DNA from: Nelumbo lutea
Taxonomy: Eukaryota; Streptophyta; Magnoliopsida; Proteales; Nelumbonaceae
DNA: 64,000 bases
NCBI GenBank assembly: GCA_022828595.1
Contig: JAKGHH010000003.1
Span: 52,999,759-53,063,758 of the forward strand
Direction: 5' to 3'
In this document: positions 22,056 to 35,526 of the stretch, piece after piece
How positions within the stretch are numbered: position 1 is the stretch's first letter
How the letters are laid out: the number at the start of each line of letters is the position of its first letter
The notes under the pieces: generated by a model
The model's input: the letters and a program-made list of their open reading frames with translations, nothing else
Told to the model about the DNA's origin: nothing
Databases searched by the model: none
Position numbers and translations under genes: made by a program

Positions 22056-23735
22056 TGAACCAATGGACCACTACCCTTATAGTTTAGCTAATTGACTAAT
22101 TATACCCTTATCGTTTACATTTTGTCTTAATGTAGTCCTATTATTTTTGACAATTGACATCATCATTAAGTGCTAATAGAAAAATGAAATGTCAAATTTG
22201 CCCTCTATTATTCCTCAAAATTTCAAAATAAAACCTAACTGATGAAAATATTTAGTAACCCTTCCTCTTTTTTATTCTTCTTATTAACATAATATTTATT
22301 CATTTTTGCTACCTCTAACCACTAAAAAGGAAATGGATTTCACTTGTCGACAAGTTGATAACACTTCCTGGATCTAACCCAAATAAAACTGAAAACAGGC
22401 ATACGAAATTTAGATTCAAACAATACACCTAAACTAAAACCAAACTAAAAAGGTAAATCTAAAGCAGATTAAAATGAGATTAAACAAATGACAACACTAC
22501 CAGCAATGTCTGTCAGAGCAAAAGATTGATTTTAGAAAAAATAAAGACATCATTATCGGCGGTATCCATCTAAGCATGAAATGGGTTTTCGGGGAGAAAA
22601 ATAAAGACAGTATTATCAACAACATTCATCAGAGTATGAAATTGGTTTTGGGAAGAAAAACAGAGTCAGGAATGGTTTAATCTTTTGAGACTAACATATA
22701 TGAGTTAAATCTACATGCTATTGAAACATAACATGAAGCAATAGGCGGATTGGGTTAGGGTCAAAAGCCTATAGGGTTCGGTTTGACAGAATTACACCAT
22801 TCAATTTTCTTCCCCAACCTTAGATCCCAATCACAACAATGGTGTGGAGAAGCTAATCCAAGAAAAACAAATGAAAAAAAATGAAACTAGGCAACAACGG
22901 AACTTACCTAAGTTATATTCTGACCAACTGTGTGATGTTGTAATAGGGAGGCTCTAGCATGTTCAATTTTACTCAGCTGACGACCAAAGTGATAAAATGA
23001 ATGATTGGTACTTGGTTAGGGATTCCAAAAGTGGCAAGTGAAAAGGATGAGGAAGGGGAGAGGGATGATGAAAATGTAAGAGGAAGTTGTGGAAAAGAAA
23101 ATCATTCATACAAAAATGCAAAAAAGAAAATGGCTGACTAGTTGATTTTAAACCCACCAGCGAAAGATGAGCCTAGTGTGGTTGGAAACGAAATAGAGAG
23201 GTAGAGAAAGTGGTGTAGAGTGAAAAGTAACGAAATGAGAGAGAACAATCTACCAAAGTAGATATTGGTGATGTCGCTGCTATTGTGTGTTAAGTGCGAC
23301 GCTTCGCTATTGCAAGCAACAACGATTGAAACATGGGAAGGGAGATAACAAAGGGGAAAAGAAAAATCAAACAATGGAAGAAGGTGGGGAGAGAGAGATG
23401 GAAGAATAGAGAGAGGGAGTGTCAATTTCATAGGGGAAGATGAAAGAAAATCAAAGAAAAAATATACAAAAGGAAGGGATAGAAAGAGGAGAATCGTCTT
23501 GCCCAAATCAAAAGGGCATTTTTTACCATAAAAGGGTAAGTTATGAATTTTTGAAAAATATAATAGTCACATGATGTCAAATGTGAATGGCTTATGACGA
23601 AACGTTAACGGTAAGGGAGGCTTTAGGCAATTGTCAGAAATAATAGGGGTGGTGCAAGACAATAGTTAAACCGTATGGGTAGAGTTAATCAATTAGCCAA
23701 ACTATAAGGGTAGTTTAAGAAATTTGCCCTAAATT
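22056..23735. mobile_element. Long-TIR element, Mutator-like, non-autonomous
   Basis: The left end (about 22070-22170) and right end (about 23610-23725) are inverted repeats of roughly 100 bp that share CTACCCTTATAGTTT, CTATTATTTTTGACAATTG and neighbouring words. The right end closes near GGGCAAATT (minus strand). No TSD could be fixed. The interior is CT/GA-rich (23.0-23.5 kb) and looks like captured 5'-UTR or promoter sequence, but I recognise no gene in it. Confidence 0.65.
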
Positions 23736-24580
23736 TTTTCACCTGATTTAGAATTGCATATGTTTCTTTTTTATTACTATATATATTTGCACTTTTAAAT
23801 GATACAAAATTTGCACTATTGCACTTATTGAAAAAAACTGATGTGAAATCTGCATTACCTTCTTTCTACCTTAATTTACTCTCATATAAAGTGGAGATTA
23901 CATCATTTTTACTTCTTATTTCACTTCCCCTTAACAAACAACCTTCAACTTTCATCATCATTTTACTTGCCATTTTACTTCTCACAAACAAACAAAACAA
24001 GTCAAATGTGAAAACAAAAATATATCAGAATGTACATTCAACCCATTTATATTCCTATGATTTTATTAGGGTAAATTTCCTTTGCACTGCAAACAAGTGG
24101 GGCCTTATGATCAAGATTTTAAAATGGCAAAACGCAAGGGCAAGGTGATTTACCTAACAAGCATAAACCTCAATATTCTTTTGAGGTTTAAGCCTCAATT
24201 AATACTAAAAAAAGTAAGGTTTCTATAATTTGGAAACTACATAATGTAAAGACAAGAAAAACAACAAGTAGTTTTGGTAATGTGATGCTATCGTGCATTA
24301 GTTTGGTTGGTTTAAAAAGAATTTTATAAAATTTTTCTTTTCTTTTATTTTTACTTCCTACCAAACTCACCTCTAAACATTCTATTTTTTTTTTGTTTGT
24401 ATTGTGCTAGGTAGTAGCTACATACTAAGATCTCCTTAACCATATTTTTCTTTTGGAGGTTGTTTTTTGACTTTTTATTAAAATTTTGAAAAATAAAAAC
24501 ATAAAATAGGGTCTGTTTAAATTCTCTCACAATCATTTCAATTTCCATTTTATTAAGAAAATAAATCTAATCATTCCTTA

Positions 24581-24678
24581 CGCTGTATTTGGTTTGAAAG
24601 AAGAAGTAGGGAAAATCATACAAACCTTGTGAAGGTTCCTAACCTTTCCTTACCTTTTCTTTCAAATAAAACACAACC
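24581..24678. mobile_element. MITE, PIF/Harbinger (Tourist-like), TSD TTA
   Basis: 98 bp bounded by TTA (24578-24580, 24679-24681). The ends are inverted: CGCTGTATTTGGTTTGAAAG and CTTTCAAATAAAACACAACC. Same family as 18816-18938; a lone left end also appears at 57384. Confidence 0.8.
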
Positions 24679-24699
24679 TTATGGAACATGGGCATCTTT

Positions 24700-26578
24700 T
24701 GATAATAGTCCATGCATCATGTCCCATAAATTTTATTCTATGAACTTTGTAGGCTTAGCAAATGCTATTAACTTGAGCCTGAAGGCATGAGGTATGTCTT
24801 TCACAACTTGAGTGTGGGCCTTATATAGGTTATTAAAATTTCAACTTCACTACTTAAAACCATATTTACAATTGTAGACATCATGCATAAATAAATTAAC
24901 ATTGTTCATTTTTTTTTTATTTAACATGGTAAGCCTGATAAAACTTGAACCTACAAAACTTTGGTGAATTACTCCTAGATTGGTGCCTATAATCCATTGT
25001 AAACCTGAATACAAATTAAAATGATAATATAAATGAACCAAACTTGAAACCTAATCCAGTTCCAAATTCTGACCCAATTCAACACAAGTTAGATGGACCC
25101 GAGATAAAGAGTTTCATGCCAATTCAGTTAAGATTATAATTCTCTATCATCAATCAATGTCACCAATCTTGATCTAGTTCTCTTTCTATTTGTAACATTC
25201 TTTTTCTCTTTCCTTTTGTATTATAATTAAATTCACTTTTGCTCTTCTCATGTTGAGAAAGAACCGATATGTGTATACACTTGTAAAATTTTTATGGTAT
25301 CATAACTTTACACCCTTGAGTGCAATGGCATAGTTAGGAATTTTTTCAGTGGGGTCGTTCAATATTAGAAATATTTTCATATATTAAATGATCTAATTAA
25401 AAGTAACAAAAATAATTTAAAATCTTCAAAATACAAATATAAGGAAAAAAAGCTTAATACACTAATCACACTACTTCAACAAAAAATAATAAATGTCATT
25501 TTACAGTTGTCTTGACAATTGTATAACTTAAAACAAAAATCTAAATATAAGTACAAAACAAACCTATAAAAGTATAATTCCAAAAGGAAAAATTGAAAGC
25601 ATGTAGAATTATTAAGTGAACCACACAATTATAAGCAAGAAAATTAAAGAATTAATACTTAATTTTTCTCAATTTTATACTTGTAATGCTTGTAATTAAA
25701 TTAATGTGGATAAGTGAGCTATTGATTTAAATCTCATAACAAGTCTTACATAAAAAAATAAGAAAATTACATTAGAAATTCATATCCACAAGATATTCAA
25801 TTGGAATGGTAACTTTCTTTTGAAGCTTTACTTGCCACATGGATAAAAGAAGGTTTTGTTTTTGGGTCATTTTTTAAATATGAGTTTTATATTATTAAAA
25901 GTATTGAATATAGATCTAATTAATAAAATTTATTTATGAGAAAAAAATATCTTAAATAGATAGAGAACAAGATATAATATCTTATATGGCAAGTTGGAAA
26001 TGACATCGTTTTTAAAAATATTAAAAGAAATTCCAATTAGATTATGAAAAAATTAATGGAATAATGAATATATAGAATCCCGATATTAATGCCAATAGTG
26101 ACAAAGTTGTGTATAAAATGTTAAACCTTTCATCTTTCTCATATAATAGTATTTTTATATGATATGTAATGGGGTTTTTATAAATGACAAGAAGGGGACT
26201 TTTGGATTGTGTATTTATAATAATTTTATTTATTTATTTATTTATTATTGTTGCAATTAGTAAAGTGGGTTTGGTTAAAGAGCCAATTGAGGCAGAGCTT
26301 ATAACAGATTTTAAAGCTTTATCATTTACTTATTAGAGATGATGGCATTGATTAATAGTTGTTTCCAATGCAAAAGTGATGGTGGTGGCATTGAATGGCA
26401 ATAAACCATTGATATTTGGGTGTTTAGGTCATTACATAGATAAATTTTGGAAGCTTGACAAACAATTATCTTTTGTCACTTTTGTTTATAATTCTCAACC
26501 TTTCACTAAACATCCTCATATTATACCCTAGAAGGTTAAACTTTTGAATGAATGTTGTATATGAGAGAGCCCCCTACT
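24700..26578. other. AT-rich intergenic stretch without recognised features
   Basis: No coding motif, inverted ends or tandem arrays were seen, apart from a short TTTA run at 26225-26245. Confidence 0.4.
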
Positions 26579-26884
26579 TGTAGGGTCATAAACGAATTAA
26601 ATTCGGATCGATTTAAGAAAAATTTGAATCCAATCCGATTAATGAAAATTTGCATCCAAATTTGATTCGACCATTGACAACTTGCATTTGAATCTGATAT
26701 GAAATCCAATTTGATTTGATTTTAATCTAATCTAACTCAATATTGATTTATAACATAAAAATAAAAAGTTAATTACTTTTCAAATTTTATATAAAATAAA
26801 TTAAAATAAAATATACCATATTGAACTTATTATATATATATTCATATATAATTTATAAAAATATAATTTTTTATAATTTTAAAT

Positions 26885-29299
26885 AGGGCTTTTTACAAAA
26901 AATTAATAAAGTTTAATGAATTGGCAAAATTCAGATACGTTTTCAAAAAAAATTGCAAAAATAGTGAACAAGACAAAAATTAACCTTTGTGGACTAAATT
27001 GTCCTTTCTTAAACTTCCACAACTTAAACGTAGGGGTGTTAACGGTATTCAGAAATCCAAATTTGAATTTAATTTCCGATGTTATCAGTTCGAATTCGAA
27101 TGATGCAAACATTCGAATTCAAATATATGCTTTGTATCGATTAAATAATCAAATCGAATTCGAATACATGTCAATTCAATTCGATAATTATCTGAATTTG
27201 ATTAGTATAATAATATAATATAAAAGAAAGATACGTGTCTTAAAAGTTAGAACCTTGGTCATGTGTCTTTAACTTTTTATATTATATTATTATATACTCT
27301 TATTTTAATTTGAAAAATAAAAAATAAGTAATTGCTTCTGCCATGATAAGACCACTCAGCTCTGACTTATTTTCATTAGTTGACAAGTGATAAAAGTGCA
27401 TTAATTACTTCAACCTGCTCCGGCTCATCTCCCCCATTTCCCTCCCTTGCATCTCCCATTTTTTCATTCTCCTACATTGACTTCCTCTCTGGCGTCTAGT
27501 TTTTGTCGATTTTCATGGAAGAGATTTCAAAAAAATGAATAGCGCATATTGAAAGCAAAGATCATGTACAAATGAAACAAAACAGAGTTTCACAGTAAAT
27601 GAATAGCATAGTTGTAGTTATCATCCATTTGTTTTATGGTAAATGAAAAAAATGTTGCAGTCTCTCCCTCTTCTCCTCTTTCTCTCCCTCTCACCCTCAT
27701 TCCCTCTCTTGCTTTCTCCTTGTTATTTGTCCGACTTGTTTGTTGTTTGTTCTGGATTTTATTAGGTATTTTGTTTTTCTTTTCTATTGTTTCCCTTGTT
27801 CATTCGTCTTCTTCGTTTGTAAAAATAGTGTATATCATTTGTTCATTCAAACAAAACAAGCTAAGACTTTCCCCATAATTCATTCAAAGGGAATAAGAAG
27901 GCAGAGGGTTCATTCTTGGATTTCAAGAATTAGGATGTAATCCATCAAATTTGAATTAATCGAATATTCGATTATCTAGTTGAATTCAAATTCAGTTTTT
28001 AAATTTTTAATATTCGTCGACTTTGAATTTAAATAATCAATTTTATAATCAAATTCGAATTCGAATACAACGTGATTCGGTTGGAATTCGCTCCATTTAT
28101 AGGCCAACTTGAATGTCATTGACAATAATCTCCATCCTTCAAATGCCACTATTCATTTGAAAGTATCTGAGAATCCACAAATCTGAGTTGTGGAATTGTG
28201 AAACTATTCATTCAAATGCCATTGTTCATTTGAATGAAGTAACCAGTATACAAATCCCTTTATCACATTCATAATTCCTCCTAGGAACACCTCATATCAA
28301 AGTTGTCCATTATGGGTCATGAACCACAATATAAAAAAAGAATCAAGCTCCTATGGCATACCTGGAGAAGATCCATTAGATTATAATGTTGGTTCTGACT
28401 TTGAAGAAGTTTGCGGATCAAAGATAAATACTTATTGTCCTTGTGGTTCCCGTGGATCTCTTCCTTTGCATTGCTAACCACAATAGTGGATTCAAAGACT
28501 TTCTTGTCATGAAATGAAACAACCATGAGACCCTGATCTTAACCCACCAAACCTGTATGCCTTGTCACCTAAGTTCTTATTAAATAGTGCTCATTTTGTT
28601 TCAGGCTTGCTCTCATTTTCCATTAATTCAAGAACCCTCTTGTCTTTGTGCTTAGAATCGTCATCACATAGCACAGTAAAAGATAGGGCAAGAGGAACAA
28701 CAATCTCAAGTTTCCAATCGACGAGATTCTTGCAATCTAGTTTGTGAAACAAGGCATCAAGAGGGCCAGGAACATCCTTTCAGGCTTCCAACATCTGATT
28801 CATAGTGTCTACAACAACCTTCAACTGTAACAACATTGAAATGCAATTAACCAAATATTGCAAAGCTCATAATAGGCCCAAAATTCACAATCAGTTGGGT
28901 GCAAAAGCAAAATTTTTCCTACCTTATCGACCCTTCGAGCCTTAAAGGACATCGTCAAACATGAAGACTTGAACTCAGACAACAAATTCCTCTACACAAT
29001 AGCCAATCTCACAAGCATCTCCATCGGCAGACTTCCTTGTAGCCCAATCTTCACTACTTAAGAACTCAACCATGGAAGGGACCAAATTTATGAATTTTCA
29101 GATACGTTCGAATGAGCAGTGTAGTTTGAAAGAGGGAGACGATGAATAATGGTGTTTAAGTTGTAGAAGTTTAAGAAGGGACAATTTGGTCTAAAAAGGT
29201 TAATTTTTTGTCCTATTCACTATTTTTGCATTTTTTAAAAACATATACGGTTTTTTTTCAATTCATCAAACTTTATTATTTTTTTTTTGTAAAAGTCAC
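26885..29299. mobile_element. Pack-MULE (Mutator-like, long TIRs) carrying a host gene fragment
   Basis: TIRs of about 145 bp: 26885-27029 and 29154-29299 are inverted copies sharing AATAAAGTTT, TGCAAAAATAGTGAA, AATTAACCTTT and CTTCTTAAACTTC-type words. TTTTAAAT sits immediately outside both ends (26877-26884 and 29300-29307), a match to an 8-9 bp target duplication. There is no transposase. The interior holds a TORTIFOLIA1-like fragment next to the right TIR and CT-rich sequence (27.4-27.9 kb) towards the left. A TAGGGGTG start at 27031 suggests a further nested hAT-like insert. Confidence 0.8.
28317..29090 (-). pseudogene. TORTIFOLIA1-like (TOR1/SPIRAL2-type) gene fragment
   Basis: On the minus strand, 29086-28923 reads PSMVEFLSSEDWATRK and then, after frame changes, EFKSSCLT-like sequence and RRVDKV. 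A GTAGG donor at 28922 and a TTACAG acceptor at 28825 bound a 97-bp intron. The next exon (from 28824) reads VVVDTMNQMLEA, DWKLEIVVPLALSFTVLCDD, KHKDKRVLELMENESKPETK, and ends with NAKEEIHGNHKDNKYLSLIR and NQHYNLMDLLQ. These match in order the end of the HEAT region and the middle of plant TOR1-like microtubule-associated proteins (family knowledge, from memory). Stops interrupt it. The retained intron shows capture at the DNA level, not retroposition. Confidence 0.75.
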
Positions 29300-30258
29300 T
29301 TTTAAATCTAATTATATAAATTTTATATATTAAAACCAATAAATATTACAATATAACTAGATTTTGATTTTAATTCGAGATTATATGGAGTCAAATTTGA
29401 ATTCGATTTTAATTCAACACAACCTACTTGACTTGCACCATAATGGTCCAATCATTTGAGTAAAAACTAATTTTGTCATAATTAAATAATAAAAATTTAA
29501 AAAATAGATAGAAACACAGAAAATAAAAATAAAAATAAAAATACATAAAATTTATAGAAAATTTTGACACGTCTTAGAAATTATAAACTTATCATATCAA
29601 ACAAAAATAAGTGTGATAAACAAGAATTATTTTTATAATTAATTATGTAAATGGAATAAAAAATTTTAAAGTTTCCCAAAAATGGGATTTCTTTTTTTTT
29701 TTTTAAGTCAAATAGGTCAGAATATAATGTGACAATTATATAATAAAAATTCAAAAAATAAATAAAACTAAAAATATAGAAAATACATAATTTTGTTAAT
29801 AAAATTTATGCACATCTCTAATGTTATATATTTATCATATTAAACAAAAATAAATAAGAATTATTTTTATTAATAATGAAAATGAAATATAAAATCTAAA
29901 TCTACTAGCACACCATGCTTTGACTATTTATCCTTTTTAAATGGTTCTAATAAGGATTTGAATCAGATCAAATCAAACTTATTGCAGCCCTACCCGTATC
30001 TCTTCATTTTATGTACTAATATATTGTATAAAATGTTTGAGCAACTTTTAAAAAATGTAGGCTCAAAGGGTCTTCGTTTTGCTTAGAGGTGGATGCAAAT
30101 CAATCAATTACTATTTGTAAATGACATGTTGATATTTAATGAAGTACCTCTAGTGAGATGTTGCACGTTAAAGACATTTTAGAGCAATACTATGATTAGT
30201 TTGGGCAACATGTCAAATTTGATAAAACATTCATCCACTTCAGCAAAAATACCAATTA

Positions 30259-30376
30259 GGCTCAGTTTGGAAGGAGTACAAATACAAATATGTAAAATGC
30301 AAAACCTTGAACTTTATGTTATTTTGTATGTATTTGTATTGTACATATTTGTCTTTGTATTCTTTCCAAACTAAGC
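30259..30376. mobile_element. MITE, PIF/Harbinger-like, inside the LINE
   Basis: 118 bp with inverted ends GGCTCAGTTTGGAAGGAGTA and TTCTTTCCAAACTAAGC. TTA precedes and TTT follows. It interrupts the LINE reading between SAKIP-like and GVS-like segments. Confidence 0.65.
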
Positions 30377-30440
30377 TTTGATGACATAGGTAGTTGTTTG
30401 TGAGGTTTATGGGAGTGTCATGAAATAGGAAGATACTTGA

Positions 30441-30729
30441 TGTGATTCAGACCAATAAAAATAGTAAAAATATTTCACATTATAGAAGAAGAAGAAGAAG
30501 AAGAAGGGAGAAAGAAGGAGTTCGATAATCTTCTCTTTCTCCACTTTACTCTTTTATCAATCTTACTAAAATTACATAAATTATAAATTTGCCCTTAAGT
30601 GGGCGTCCACCTCATTAGCATACTTAGAAAACATAAAAAGAATTAAAGGCCATTAAGATCAAATAGCAAGAAAGAACTAATCAATAAGATAGTAATGGGC
30701 TAGGGCCAATTCGACCTAGTCTCTCTACA
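30441..30729 (-). repeat. 3' LTR of the copia element
   Basis: Shares GGAGTTCGATAATCT, TTTGCCCTTAAGTGGGC and AATCAATAAGATAGTAATGG with the 5' LTR. The polypurine tract (TTTGAGGGGGAG on the minus strand, 30730-30741) abuts its inner edge. It carries a short GAA run at 30487-30506. Confidence 0.88.
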
Positions 30730-33700
30730 CTCCCCCTCAAACTGAGCATAGATATCAATCATGCCTATCTTGCTTATATAGTGAACCTTTAGGAACACCT
30801 TTTGTTAAAACATCAACCAATTATTATTCAAAAGCAATAAATGGCAGCTAGACTTATCTTGAATCAACTCTCTCCAGTATAAAGTGTCTGTCAACTTCTA
30901 TGTTCTTAGTTTTATCATGCTGAATAGGATTATGTGTAATGTTGATAGCGGTCTGGATGTCACAATATAACACCATTGACTTCTCACAATATATACCCAA
31001 TTCTTCTAAAAGTGATATCAACCACAAAAGTTCTGAACTGCTTCAGCTGAGGATTTAGCCACTACAAAATGTTTCTTACTCCTCCATGATACAATGTTCC
31101 CTGCCACCATGGCACAATTACATGAAGTGGACCTCCTACCATCAAATACATCCACCCCAGTCAACATCAATGTATGCTTCCAACTTCATGTATCCATGCT
31201 TAGTAGACAAGATACCTTTCCCTGGAGTCCCTTTTAGATAGCACAGGACCTCAACAACTGCTAAATGTGTATATATGGGAGAATGCATGAACTGACTAAT
31301 TAAACTAACTACATAGGAAATATCTAGTCGAGTCATGCAAAGATATAATAACTTTCCAACCAGTCTCTGGACACTCTCCTATCAGCCAAGCGGTTCACTA
31401 TTAGTAGCTAACAACTTATGAATTAAGTCTATAAGAGAGGAAGTTGGCCAAGCACCTATTTTGCTAGTCTCTGCAAGAAGATCAAGAACATAGTTACATT
31501 AAAAAATGAAGATATCATTCTTAGACTTGACAACTTTAACTCCCAAGAAATATCTAAATTTGCCCAAGTCTTTAATCTCAAACTCAATGTTAAGAAATCT
31601 TGAGATGAGTAACTTCCTAAGTATCATTACCATAGTAACCAAAATATTATCAACATAGACAATTAGAAGGGTCATTAAGGCATCTCTCCTCTTAACAAAA
31701 AGGTATGATCTGACTAAGTCTGTGTGTACCCAAAAGTAATAAGGGCAGTCCGAAATCTGTCAAACCAAGATCAAAGGGACTTTTTCAGTTTACAGACCTT
31801 CCCTTGCATCTCCTTTCCATACACCCCTGGAGATAAATACATATGGACCTCATCATGTAGGTCCCCATTAAAGAAACCATTTTTAACATTGAATTGATGA
31901 AGTGGCCAATCAAAAGTAGATGTTAAAAATAACAAAATTCAAAATAAAGTCATTTTGGTCACTGGGGCAAAAGTCTCCAAGCAATCAATACCATGCATCT
32001 TAGTGTATCCTTTAGCAACCAAACAGACCTTAAATATTTCAATAGTACCATTTGAATGATACTTGATAGTGAACACCCACTTACCGACAACCGGTTCCTT
32101 TCTCTCAAGCAAATTCATAATTTTCCAGGTATTGTTCTTATGCAAAGCATCTAATTCAGTCATTATAGCATCCCTCCATTCTGGTTTGGATAAGGCTTTT
32201 GGGACAGATCTAGGAGTCACATGTGTGGAAATAGAGGCAATGAAGGAATAGTAGGAAGGGGAATGAAGGTTGTAGGGCAGGTGTTTAAAAATGCAATGAG
32301 TTGTACATTTTCGTTTGCGTTTGCAAAGAGTAATATGAAAATCAAGGTCAATGAGGGTATCGGAAGTGGTAGAAGAGGGTTAATCTTGTTACCTTAATAG
32401 TGATGGGAGGAGGCTCATTTGAAGGAGTGAAAACAACTTGCACATCCTTGAGTCTTTGTCTTTAGCTCTCTAGTGCCACCTTTGGACAATAAGATGGAAA
32501 GAAAATGTGGGAGGATGAGCAAGAGGAGGAAGGGGAGTAGGAGAATGAGAAGAAGATCCAATAAAAGACTTGACGAGAGGAGACTCAATAGAAGACTCAA
32601 TGGGGATTGGAAGAGAGAGACAGATGGTGACATCGCAAACAACTACTCTGTATGCTCCCCCTCAAGAGAAGTACTAAAGAAAGGAACAGACTTAGCAAAT
32701 GTGACATCTCTAGAAACAAAATGAGTTCCATGAACATGATCAAAACAATAATACCCCTTTTGTGTGGAGGTATATCCAAAGAAGACAATTGTGTGCCTTA
32801 GGCTCAAACTTATGTTTCTAATGACAATGAATATGAACATAACAAATGCACCCAAACACTTAAAGGGGAAGAAAGAAGAGACCCCTCATTTAGAAATAGG
32901 AGGCTAAATGGGGTTTTAAAACCCATAACTTGGGAAAACATCCGATTTATTAAGTATGTAGCTGTAAGGACAGCATCCCCCCAAAACTCAACAGGAACAT
33001 GAGAAGCAAAAATAAGACTCCTCGCAACCTCAACCACATGTCGGTTCTTCATTTCTGCTAGTCCATTTTGTTGTGGAATGTAGCAACATGAACTTTGATG
33101 AATAAATCCAAAGGTATCAAAATAGGATGAAATGATCTTCTCAAAATATTCCTTTACATTATCAAATTGGAATATTTTGACCTGAGTATTAAACTAGGTA
33201 AGAATAAGTTTATAAAAATTTTGTACAATATTTGGCACTTCATCTTAAGATCTCATAAGGTAAATCTAGGTGTAACGAAAGAAATCATCAATGAAAATGA
33301 TGAAATACTTGTAACCCCTCATAGTAGATAAATGGTATAGCCCCCACACATCTGAGTGCACAATATGGAAATGAGAAATTGATATTTTATTATTCACTAA
33401 AAAAAATTGTCTACAATGTTTTGCAAGTTCACATGACTCACAATGAAGACCCAATAAGGATATTCCCTTAAATATTTTTGGAAATAAATGACTCAAAGTT
33501 GAAAAAGGCAAATGACCAAATCTCAAGTGACATAACATGACTCTATCAACTGACTTTGTTGAGTTAGACTCCAAAGCTACTCCACTAGGTGGTCCATGAA
33601 TTCGATCAGAGATATCTAGAAAATATATTCCATTCGCTTTATGGCCATTCCTAATCGTCCTCTAAGTGTTTATGTCCTGAAAAACATAATGAATAGTAAA

Positions 33701-35510
33701 GAAGGTTATGTTGCAATTCATTGATTTTGTTAAGCTACTAACAGATAAAATGTTAGTGTTAAGTTTGGGAATATAAATGACATATGACAAAACGAAGGAG
33801 TTAGAGGTTTTAATATTCCCATTGTCAGAGATGGGAACAAGAGACCCATTGGTAAGGGAAATCTTCTCTCTACCAGAGAGGAGTTGGTATGAATAAAAAA
33901 TGTTAAATAGTTTGGTCATATGGTTTGATATACCAGAATCTATAATATAAGGAATTCTATGATTGCTTGAGGCTGTAGAATGATTTGTAGAAGCACGAAT
34001 ACTTGAATGGGAAAATGCGAATGAAGAGGTGTTGCCCGAGGAGGAAGTTGCAACAGTAATCTCCAAGTAATTAATTAACCTCCCATATCTCTCAAATTCT
34101 ACCTTCACTACTGCCAACTACTCCACACCAGATTTTTCTCCACTTTCTCTATTCCCACCTTCAGATGTTGTAGCAACATTTGCATTCTTGGGCTTTCTAG
34201 ATTAACCATCTTTCTTAAAGTTGCTGTTATTGTTTCGAAAACTATTTTAAAGATGTGGATGAAGTTTCCAACAAATATCCTTAGTATGTTTCGGTTTGAT
34301 GAAGTATTCACATATCACATTTTTCTTCTCAGTTAACACCTTTGGTTTTGTTCAAGCATGTGCAAAATGTTCAGAAGGTGGTAAACCCTGTAATTGTACC
34401 TATTGCTTGATCTCTTCATTGTTCACCATAGAATATACCTTAGCAAATGTTACTTCATCCTTGGCCAGAATATTCTATCTCATAATATTAATTTCAGGGT
34501 TAAGTTCTATAAGAAACTCAAACACCCTGCTTCTTTCCACAAATGTCTTGAATGTCTCTACATCTTTGGTACTTTTCCATACAACTGCTTCCATAACATC
34601 AATCTCTTGCCATAGTGACTTCAATTGAGTAGTAGACAACTACACTCTTCTCCTCCTATTTCAGATTTTTTCACATCATTCTCTAGTTTGTAAGCCCTTG
34701 CAACATTCAATTTTTTAGAATATGTTTCTATAACACTATCTAAATCTCCTTGGCTGAAGTCATTCAAAGATAATGTAGACTTATGTTAGACTGCATAGAA
34801 TTTACCAACTATCCAATAACTGTGTAGTTATCCTGTATCCATTTCTCATATGTAGGATCAATCTCTTTTGGATTCTCCTTACTGCCCCTGAGAAACCCTA
34901 ATTTACCTCTTCTACAGATATGAATTTTTATAGATTGTGCTTAAGATAAATAATTTGTTCCATCAAGTTTGATTGTAATCATTCCTATCAAAATAGTATC
35001 TAAGGGACCAACCCCAGCACTGGGATCTACTTCATCTCACTTCCAAATTGCTCCATTGATCAAATAAAAATAAAAAAAAACAAGGTTTTCAATCTTTATG
35101 GACATAATTGAGGTTAGTCCAACACTTAAAATCCCAAAACTAGGGTTTCACTGTACCTGGTCTCTGAGGAGAAAGAGATGAGAAGTAGCCGCTCCAACTA
35201 GAGCTTCCCAAACCTCTTCCAACTGTAACCGCCCACTTTTGGAGATCAAAGGGAACCCTCCAAGCCTTGAGCGCCACACCCAAACAGTCTCTTTAACCTA
35301 TAACTAGAAACTCTCTAGTCGGCTAGGGTTTTGGGCAAAAAATCAGCAATCCCACTTTCTTGGCAATCTACAGCCAGATTCTGACTCTCCAAACCCTCTA
35401 CCAAGTAGGCATACAATTTATCTAAATAATTAGTAACTTATCTCTTCATACACCTTTCGATTAAAAGAGTATATGGGAAAAGAAAAGAAAAATAAAAGAG
35501 AATGAAGACC

Positions 35511-35523
35511 TGATCTAATACCA
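35511..35523 (-). promoter_or_regulatory. Primer-binding site of the copia element
   Basis: TGGTATTAGATCA on the minus strand lies three bases inside the 5' LTR. It resembles TGGTATCAGAGC, complementary to initiator methionine tRNA, with substitutions. Confidence 0.7.
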
Positions 35524-35526
35524 AGA

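Larger units (their letters stand above)
26579..29992. mobile_element. Possible hAT remnant enclosing the Pack-MULE
   Basis: The left edge starts TAGGGTCATAAACG and the right edge ends TTGCAGCCCTA, so both close on TAGGG-type termini. The flanks just inside are rich in ATTTGAATC/GATTTGAAT words typical of this repeat type. Flanking 8-mers are not identical. A decayed LINE continues directly to the right. Boundaries are tentative. Confidence 0.3.

Noticed and set aside
23138..23506. 122-codon minus-strand frame with hydrophobic stretches
   Set aside because: The hydrophobicity comes from CT-rich DNA (Leu/Ser/Pro/Phe codons) inside the long-TIR element.
32415..32724. Overlapping open frames on both strands inside the copia element
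   Set aside because: They fall in the variable Ser/Leu-rich linker between integrase and RT and show no domain of their own.
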